A DNA stretch of 64,000 nt, taken from NCBI GenBank assembly GCA_042091275.1, contig JBELHR010000005.1:1-64000 (forward strand), written 5' to 3'. Each line of letters starts with the position of its first letter. Position 1 is the first letter of the stretch. This document shows positions 59,073 to 64,000 of this stretch, one piece after another. A model generated the notes under the pieces. The model did not search any database. It saw only the letters and a list, made by a program, of their open reading frames with translations, and was not told the origin of the DNA. The translations under genes and the position numbers were made by a program. The stretch is from JBELHR01 sp042091275 (GTDB lineage Bacteria > Bacteroidota > Bacteroidia > Flavobacteriales > Flavobacteriaceae).

Positions 59073-59630
59073 ATGAAGTTGACAAAAGAGTTGAGAGGAA
59101 AATTACTAATATCAGCACCTGCAATTTTAGATGATGCTTCTTTTAATCGCAGCCTTATTTTAGTGGCAGAACATTCTACAGATAGTTCCCTAGGTTTTAT
59201 AATGAACCGCCCATCTAAATTTACTTTAAACGACTTGTTACCCGATGTAAATTGTAATTTTACGGTGTTTAAAGGTGGTCCAGTAGAAACGGACAATATT
59301 TATTTTATTCACAACATTCCGCATTTGATTCCAAATAGTATAAAAGTAACCGATGGCATTTATTGGGGAGGTAGTTTTGCCCAACTAAAAACCTTGTTGA
59401 ACCAAAATAAAATCAATGAGAATGAAATTCGATTTTTTCTTGGCTATGCGGGCTGGTCCCCGGATCAACTAGAAGATGAACTGGATGAAAAATCTTGGTT
59501 TGTCAGGGAAAACACCTACTTCAATATATTAGATATTAAAATAGACCAACTTTGGAAGAGTAATCTTTTATCTTTTGGATCTAAATATCAGATATGGGTA
59601 AACGCTCCAAGCAATCCGAGCTTAAATTAA
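59073..59630 (+). CDS. YqgE/AlgH family protein
   Basis: This 185-residue protein starts with GKLLISAPAILDDASFNRSLILVAEHSTDSSLGFIMN in the family form and includes FKGGPVETDNIYFIH and FLGYAGWSPDQLEDEL, the YqgE/AlgH signatures. The family is widespread but without a firm role. The 3' end overlaps the converging aminotransferase gene by 9 bases. A TATCTTTA (59044-59051) may be the -7. Confidence 0.93.
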   Translation: MKLTKELRGKLLISAPAILDDASFNRSLILVAEHSTDSSLGFIMNRPSKFTLNDLLPDVNCNFTVFKGGPVETDNIYFIHNIPHLIPNSIKVTDGIYWGGSFAQLKTLLNQNKINENEIRFFLGYAGWSPDQLEDELDEKSWFVRENTYFNILDIKIDQLWKSNLLSFGSKYQIWVNAPSNPSLN

Positions 59631-60434
59631 ATTCTCGATCTGACTTCTCAATTCGAGGGCAATATCGGTTTTAAATACTTTCTTTTTGTAGTTAGTCACG
59701 GGCTGAAGTAGCATATTGACGTTAGTGACAAAGACCTCATCCGCTCTTTGAAGATCAAATGGGTTAAAATCCTTTTCTACAAAGGTCAAATCTTTATTTT
59801 TCTCCAACAACACTTTTAACTGTTTGCGGACTATTCCATTTAAAGCACCTGACCCAAGTGGCGGCGTACTAATTTCTGAGCCTTTGACACAGTATATATT
59901 TCCAAGGTTAGTGGAAACCACACCCTTGTTTCCATTCAACAGTAAAGAAGCATCCCAGTCGTTTTCTTTAGCAAAAACAGAGGCTAAAACGTATTCTAGT
60001 TTTTGAGTGGATTTGATAGAACCCAAAAAACTTGGATTTAAAAAGAAATCTTTAAATACCCCAATTTCAAATCGCTCCTTTAACCTATACGTTCTATTTT
60101 GAGCGGTCACCAGAAAATCGATATCGGAGGATTCTGGTGTATATAGTCCTCCCTCCTTTCTGTAGGCGACAAAACGCAAAAAATTACTTCCCGGATTCGC
60201 CTCGAAGGTCTTGATGAGTTCTTCTTCAAAATATTCCAAGGTAAAAAACATCGGGATCTCCATTCTCAGCATTCTTAGAGAAGCCATAAGTCTAAAATAA
60301 TGATCCTCTGCGAAACAAGGTTTTCCTTCGGATATTCTAATGCTCTCAAAAACTCCATCACCGTATAAGAAAGATCTGTTGTCAGCACTGAGAAAGTTTG
60401 GGTTGGAACTCAACGTTCCATTGAAATTTATCAT
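59622..60434 (-). CDS. Aminotransferase class IV (PabC/IlvE/D-amino acid type)
   Basis: This 270-residue PLP enzyme starts at ATG 60434 (MINFNGTLSSN). The family region RSFLYGDGVFESIRI, the Lys that binds PLP in IKSTQKLEYVLA and LGSGALNGIVRKQL are present. It could be 4-amino-4-deoxychorismate lyase (PabC), a branched-chain or a D-amino acid transaminase; the sequence alone does not decide. The upstream 18 codons in the open frame cross the promoter. It converges on yqgE by 9 bases. Confidence 0.85.
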   Translation of the reverse strand: MINFNGTLSSNPNFLSADNRSFLYGDGVFESIRISEGKPCFAEDHYFRLMASLRMLRMEIPMFFTLEYFEEELIKTFEANPGSNFLRFVAYRKEGGLYTPESSDIDFLVTAQNRTYRLKERFEIGVFKDFFLNPSFLGSIKSTQKLEYVLASVFAKENDWDASLLLNGNKGVVSTNLGNIYCVKGSEISTPPLGSGALNGIVRKQLKVLLEKNKDLTFVEKDFNPFDLQRADEVFVTNVNMLLQPVTNYKKKVFKTDIALELRSQIENLI

Positions 60435-60454
60435 GTCGATATACAATTGGGATA

Positions 60455-60488
60455 CAAAAGTATCAAAAAAAAAACCTTGATTTCTCAA
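60455..60488 (-). promoter_or_regulatory. Promoter of the class IV aminotransferase gene
   Basis: Minus strand TTG (60488-60486), 23 bases, TACTTTTG (60462-60455), 20 bases before the ATG. The -33 lies in the loop side of the preceding terminator hairpin, so the two overlap. Confidence 0.4.
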
Positions 60489-60495
60489 GGTTTAA
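60467..60495 (-). terminator. Intrinsic terminator of the START-like gene
   Basis: Minus strand AAACCTTGA (60493-60485) pairs with TCAAGGTTT (60480-60472), loop GAAA, followed by a T run down to 60466. Confidence 0.8.
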
Positions 60496-60501
60496 AATAT
60501 T

Positions 60502-60876
60502 TTATGCTCCGATGACGTGTTTTAATTCGCCAATGGAATTTTCCCAATACATTCGGACTTCGTCTTCGTCTCCATCATCGTAAAAATCGGTGATAATCAA
60601 AGAGACATCATTGGTCAATTCATCTACTTGAATCTTAAATTCAAAGTACGTTGCAGCATCTTCATCAGAGGTCCATTTTAGTTTGAGACGCTCGTCGTTG
60701 CTCTTTGCCAATACTTTAGCTTCCTCTTCCGATCCGTCCCAAATAAATTGGTATACCTTCCCTCGAGAATTTACATTATCCGCAAACCACTCTGATAAAT
60801 TAGAGGGGGCAGAAAAATATTGGAATAGCAGGGAGGGAGATGCGTGGATGGGAAATTCTATTTCAATTTTGTTCAT
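60502..60876 (-). CDS. START-like domain protein (SRPBCC fold)
   Basis: This 124-residue protein has the flavobacterial START-like signature FPIHASPSLLFQYFSAPSNLSEWFADNVNSR, then YQFIWDGSEEEAKVL and VSLIITDF. The fold forms a pocket for a hydrophobic ligand, which is unknown. The short domain is kept whole. It is a single gene, with its terminator right after and the tRNA-Met promoter upstream in the other direction. Confidence 0.86.
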   Translation of the reverse strand: MNKIEIEFPIHASPSLLFQYFSAPSNLSEWFADNVNSRGKVYQFIWDGSEEEAKVLAKSNDERLKLKWTSDEDAATYFEFKIQVDELTNDVSLIITDFYDDGDEDEVRMYWENSIGELKHVIGA

Positions 60877-60931
60877 CTAAATTTTCTTTTTTAACAAGAG
60901 CAATATAGAATATTTTTTTTAATTCAAATTC

Positions 60932-60961
60932 TTGCAACACTATAAAAATGTATTATATTTG
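60932..60961 (+). promoter_or_regulatory. Promoter of tRNA-Met
   Basis: TTG (60932-60934), 19-base spacer, TATATTTG (60954-60961), identical in both elements and spacing to the HU promoter. The tRNA begins 14 bases past the -7. Confidence 0.78.
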
Positions 60962-60975
60962 CACCCGCATTAAGA

Positions 60976-61049
60976 GGCGAGGTAGCTCAGTTGGTTAGAG
61001 CGTCGGATTCATAACCCGGAGGTCTGCGGTTCAATTCCGCATCTCGCTA
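60976..61049 (+). tRNA. tRNA-Met (CAT)
   Basis: The sequence folds as a tRNA. Acceptor GGCGAGG pairs with TCTCGCT (wobbles at both ends), the D-arm is GCTC...GAGC, anticodon loop TTCATAA gives CAT, and the T-arm is TGCGG TTCAATT CCGCA. G1-U72 and the lack of a three-G anticodon stem point to elongator Met rather than initiator. CCA is not encoded. An Ile tRNA with lysidine-modified CAT cannot be fully excluded. Confidence 0.9.
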
Positions 61050-61051
61050 CA

Positions 61052-61084
61052 AAAAAAGGTTCAGATTTTATCTGAACCTTTTTA
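61052..61084. terminator. Bidirectional intrinsic terminator between tRNA-Met and rmuC
   Basis: Stem AGGTTCAGAT (61058-61067) with ATCTGAACCT (61070-61079), 2-base loop, A run before and T run after. Confidence 0.88.
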
Positions 61085-61120
61085 TTTTACCTATAATTGG
61101 CTTTAACGAAGGCTAAATTT

Positions 61121-62632
61121 CTATTCAGAATCCAAGTCCATTAGGCGTTTCGGCAAAGATTTTTTGGTCTTTACACCAAGCTCTTTTAACTTGTTCGCCT
61201 GCCTTACCAAATTGTCATTTCCGGTACTGAGTTGACTGTAAGCATCCTTGTAGGAGTTTTGCGCTTTTTCCATATAGTCTCCTACTCGTTCCAAGTTACT
61301 TACAAAACCGACAAATTTATCGTAGAGTTTAGATCCGCGGTCTGCAATCGCTTGCGTATTTTCATTTTGTCTTTCGCGCTTCCACAAATCCTCAATTAAC
61401 TTTAAGGAGGTGATTAAATTTGTTGGATTCAACAGTAATATCCTTTTGTCATAAGCGTACTCCCACAAATTCGAATCGTGCTTTAAGGCTGCAACATAAG
61501 CGGCCTCTGAAGGAATAAACATCATCACAAAGTCCAACGCTTTGTCGTAATCGTCGTAGCCCTTTTTGCTAAGAGCCAAAATATGGGTTTTAATAGCGTT
61601 TACATGACCATCTAGTTCCGCAGCTCTAAGGGATTCATCTTCCGCATCCATAGCTCTCGTAAAGGCGTTTAGGGAAACTTTAGAGTCTATGATTACTGTT
61701 CTGTTGTCGGGATAATTAATTAAGGCGTCTGGACGCATTTTTTTATCGGAGGCATCACTTCTAAGTGCTCTACCCGATTCATCTTCTAATTGCTTTTCCA
61801 AAAAATACTCTTCTCCTTTTCGCAAACCAGATTTTTCTAAAATGCGCTCGAGGATCATCTCTCCCCATCTCCCTTGAGTTTTTACCTCTCCTTTTAAAGC
61901 ATTGGTCAAATTACGAGCTTCTTGACTTATACTTTGATTCAGCTCTTGCAGCTCTTTAACTCGTTCTCCAAGAGAAAATCGCTCTTTACTCTCCTTCATA
62001 TAAACCTCATCAACTCGCTTTTTAAAGGATTCGATATCTTTATTTAAGGGACTTAGTATCTGTTTTAAATTCTCCTTGTTAGTCTCTGTAAAACGGGCAG
62101 TCTTTTGTTCTAAAATCTTCGAAGCTATTTGCTCGAACTCCAAATTAAACTTTTTTTGAAGCGCGGTAATCTCTTCCTTTTGAGTATCGAGCTTTTCTAA
62201 AGCAGCTGTCTTTTCGGCAGATGTAGTTGCCAATTCTCGCTGTATCTTATTAAAACTATTTTCTTTCGCTAAAAAACGTTCCTCCAAGGAGTTCAAAGAG
62301 GCTTTGAGTTGTGTAATTTGAAGTTCGGAACCCTCTAGTTTGGCATCGAGAGAAGCCTTAATTTTTTGATTTTCTGAAAAACGATTTTGAGATAGTTCCA
62401 TATCCTCTTCCAAAGATTGATTTCTCACTTTTATCCCTCTCAATTCTTCTGAAATCCGAGCTTGTTTTTCCAACAATTCGATATCCTTGACATTGCTTAG
62501 ATTCAACTCGGATTCCAAGTCTTTTATTCTGTTTTGCAATACTGTTTGATTCGTAAGTTTTGACTTGCTATAAAAAAAACTAGTTAAGCCTCCCAAGACC
62601 AAGCCAATACCTAAACCGATGTATAATTCCAT
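61121..62632 (-). CDS. rmuC: DNA recombination protein RmuC
   Basis: RmuC limits inversions at short inverted repeats and has a nuclease-like core. The 503-residue protein has one membrane helix at the start (YIGLGIGLVLGGLTSFFY), a coiled coil (about 25-190) and the RmuC domain with GRWGEMILERILEKSGLRKGEEY, RPDALINYPDNRTVIIDSKVSLNAF and MFIPSEAAYVAAL, which include the PD-(D/E)xK-like residues. A TAAATTTG (minus strand, 62659-62652) lies 19 bases before the ATG. Confidence 0.94.
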   Translation of the reverse strand: MELYIGLGIGLVLGGLTSFFYSKSKLTNQTVLQNRIKDLESELNLSNVKDIELLEKQARISEELRGIKVRNQSLEEDMELSQNRFSENQKIKASLDAKLEGSELQITQLKASLNSLEERFLAKENSFNKIQRELATTSAEKTAALEKLDTQKEEITALQKKFNLEFEQIASKILEQKTARFTETNKENLKQILSPLNKDIESFKKRVDEVYMKESKERFSLGERVKELQELNQSISQEARNLTNALKGEVKTQGRWGEMILERILEKSGLRKGEEYFLEKQLEDESGRALRSDASDKKMRPDALINYPDNRTVIIDSKVSLNAFTRAMDAEDESLRAAELDGHVNAIKTHILALSKKGYDDYDKALDFVMMFIPSEAAYVAALKHDSNLWEYAYDKRILLLNPTNLITSLKLIEDLWKRERQNENTQAIADRGSKLYDKFVGFVSNLERVGDYMEKAQNSYKDAYSQLSTGNDNLVRQANKLKELGVKTKKSLPKRLMDLDSE

Positions 62633-62717
62633 AAAATAGCGTTAATTCGTTCAAATTTATAAAATTATTTAGGCTTTTTGACGAAAAATCATTTATTTGC
62701 AAGAAACCCCGTTTTAA

Positions 62718-63602
62718 ATGGAAATACCAGAAATTCCAAATTTAATCCACTACGCAATACCTCTTTTTGTATTGACAATTTTAGCGGAAATAATCGTAAC
62801 GGTTTATGCCAGTTCAAAATCCTACGATTACAAGGATGCTATGACTTCAATCACCATGGGTATTGGTAATGTTTTGGTGGGAATTCTAGCCAAAGGACTT
62901 AGCTTAGGATTTCTTTTTCTCTGCTATCAATTTAGACTTTTTGATATTCCTTTTACCTGGTGGGCATGGATTTTGGTGTTTTTTGGGGAAGATTTGACTT
63001 ATTATTGCCAACACAGAATCGGCCACGAAAGCAGATTTTTCTGGGCATCACACGTGGTACATCACTCCTCACAGAAATACAACCTCTCTACTGCTGTCCG
63101 TCAAACTTGGACGGGAAGTTTTACTGGTTTTTTCTTTACTGGTTGGCTTGCATTATTGGGTTTTCACCCGCTGATGATTGTTACCCAAGGCGCAATTAGT
63201 CTTTTGTATCAATATTGGATTCACACCGAAATGATTGACAAAATGCCACGATGGTTTGAATATATTTTTAATACTCCCTCTCATCATCGCGTACACCACG
63301 CTACCAACCCTCAATATTTAGATCGCAACCACGCGGGTATTTTAATAATTTGGGATAGAATGTTTGGTACTTTTGAGCCTGAAGTAGAAAAGCCGGTTTA
63401 TGGTTTGACACAAAATATTGAAACTCACAATCCAGTAAAAGTGGCTTTTTTGGAATGGTATTATCTTTTGAAAGACGCTTTAACTTCCGCGAAAAATCCT
63501 TGGCAGTCTATCAAATATATGTTTATGCCACCGGGCTGGAAGCACGATGGCACAGGTAAAGTTTCCAAAGATTTACGCAAGGAGTACTTCGATAATAAAT
63601 AG
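62718..63602 (+). CDS. Sterol desaturase / fatty acid hydroxylase family protein
   Basis: This 294-residue membrane protein has four to five membrane helices and the di-iron histidine motifs QHRIGHESRFFWASHVVHHSS (HRxxH, HxxHH) and TPSHHRVHHATN (HxxHH). The family hydroxylates or desaturates lipids; some Bacteroidota relatives act on carotenoids, fatty acids or ether lipids. Substrate unknown. It is divergent from rmuC, with an 85-base gap between the two starts, and faces the partial barrel gene at its 3' end. Confidence 0.88.
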   Translation: MEIPEIPNLIHYAIPLFVLTILAEIIVTVYASSKSYDYKDAMTSITMGIGNVLVGILAKGLSLGFLFLCYQFRLFDIPFTWWAWILVFFGEDLTYYCQHRIGHESRFFWASHVVHHSSQKYNLSTAVRQTWTGSFTGFFFTGWLALLGFHPLMIVTQGAISLLYQYWIHTEMIDKMPRWFEYIFNTPSHHRVHHATNPQYLDRNHAGILIIWDRMFGTFEPEVEKPVYGLTQNIETHNPVKVAFLEWYYLLKDALTSAKNPWQSIKYMFMPPGWKHDGTGKVSKDLRKEYFDNK

Positions 63603-63609
63603 TCTAGTC

Positions 63610-64000
63610 CTACTCAAAATCAAATCTCAGACCTAAAGATATATTTCGCTCTTCTGTATTAGCAAACAGAGGGTTTAAATCGTATTTCACATATAGACTA
63701 GTACTTTTAAACCCTGCATAAGCACTTAATCCATATATAAAGTTCGATACATTATATCCCCCCTTGGTCTTCTCTTTGTACTTCAAATCATTTTCGTAGT
63801 ACTTGATAAATTGCTTGGTTTGGAATCTAAATCCTCCATAACCACCCATACCGAGTCTAAATCCTTTATTCTTTCTAAAAAGCTTATAATCCTTTCTGTA
63901 TGTAGGTTTAGAAAAATCAAATTCTAAGTGCAAAGGAAATACGATCTCTATATTCCTCAATCGAGCACTCGTCTTCAACTGTTTTGGATAAGGAACCAAA
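63610..64000 (-). CDS. Outer membrane beta-barrel protein, 5' truncated by window
   Basis: Only the C-terminal ~130 codons are in the window and the frame stays open to the end; the TTG at 63999 is not a real start. Alternating aromatic/polar strands are clear (FRLGMGGYGGFRF, ISLGLRFDFE), and the final residues FDFE resemble the last strand of an outer membrane barrel. LPLHLEFDF-like IVFPLHLEFDFSKP and SLYVKYDLNPLFA are recognisable from flavobacterial PorT-like outer membrane proteins. The function is unknown. Confidence 0.7.
   Translation of the reverse strand, partial: LVPYPKQLKTSARLRNIEIVFPLHLEFDFSKPTYRKDYKLFRKNKGFRLGMGGYGGFRFQTKQFIKYYENDLKYKEKTKGGYNVSNFIYGLSAYAGFKSTSLYVKYDLNPLFANTEERNISLGLRFDFE

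Noticed and set aside
14482..61084. Repeated short palindromes as a mobile repeat family
   Set aside because: Each hairpin differs in sequence, sits just after a gene and carries a T run, so they are intrinsic terminators.
1..64000. CRISPR arrays, insertion sequences, prophage or toxin-antitoxin pairs
   Set aside because: I saw no regularly spaced repeats, transposase motifs, phage structural genes or paired small toxin genes on either strand.

Overview
The window is chromosomal DNA of a member of the Bacteroidota, most likely class Flavobacteriia. The evidence is a PorX (type IX secretion regulator) fragment, BshB1 for bacillithiol, several flavobacterial families of unknown function (DUF6495-, DUF6787-, DUF3822- and DUF4258-like), AT-rich DNA, few Shine-Dalgarno sites, and many promoters of the Bacteroidota type (TTG, 17-23 bases, TAnnTTTG). 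I see no phage, insertion sequence, CRISPR array, integron, or defence or mobile island. This is compact core genome: about 72 protein genes, two tRNAs and one 6S-type RNA, with no gene-free stretch above 300 bases.

Layout. 1-6.7 kb: PorX C-terminus, TsaE, alanine dehydrogenase family and a small membrane protein (+), meeting a recQ/DUF6495/trmH unit (-). 6.9-14.5 kb: tatC, a carboxymuconolactone decarboxylase-like protein, lptB, pssA (-), a Lnb-like DUF4105 membrane protein, aroQ (-), xerD, and an amino acid permease overlapping a Rieske oxygenase. 14.5-17 kb (-): a coiled-coil protein, zapA, 6S RNA, RNase Y. 17-24.8 kb: M23 peptidase, Bcp, a cysteine-free endonuclease III, an ECF sigma factor diverging from uvrA, tRNA-His, bshB1 and glutathione peroxidase. 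24.8-31 kb: DUF2520 protein, KdsC, Pcm, 3-hydroxyacyl-CoA dehydrogenase, dicarboxylate symporter, DUF6787, CoA-type Nudix, acyltransferase. 31-41 kb: OxyR, two small conserved proteins, HAD phosphatase, adenosine deaminase, PTPS/QueD, Idi, RF3, a cyclophilin-FKBP fusion, a DUF962 protein, an M14 peptidase. 41-46 kb: a DUF1338 (2-oxoadipate dioxygenase family) gene diverging from a YdiJ-like FAD/Fe-S 2-hydroxyacid dehydrogenase, then a cysteine desulfurase. 46-55 kb: lipoprotein, Smr protein, two PPK2 kinases, RecD-like helicase, membrane protein/DUF3822/RsmD, SurA-like pair, DUF493. 55-64 kb: AAA ATPase, second RecQ, Fmt, HU, YqgE, class IV aminotransferase, START-like protein, tRNA-Met, RmuC, sterol desaturase, and an outer-membrane beta-barrel cut by the window end.

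How the genes fit together. Most are housekeeping: DNA repair and recombination (two RecQ, UvrA, Nth, RecD-like, RmuC, XerD), translation and RNA modification (TsaE, TrmH, RsmD, RF3, Fmt), envelope building (LptB, KdsC, PssA, Lnb-like, SurA-like, M23, TatC) and redox defence (OxyR, Bcp, GPx, BshB1). The most specific metabolic proposal is the DUF1338/YdiJ-like divergent pair, which could turn 2-oxoadipate into D-2-hydroxyglutarate and then 2-oxoglutarate. Other points worth a second look are the 6S RNA with its terminator, a possible start-codon hairpin before the ECF sigma factor, an ATC-N9-GAT operator touching the oxyR start, several near-leaderless promoters, loss of metal-site cysteines in two repair enzymes, and eight tail-to-tail overlapping gene pairs.
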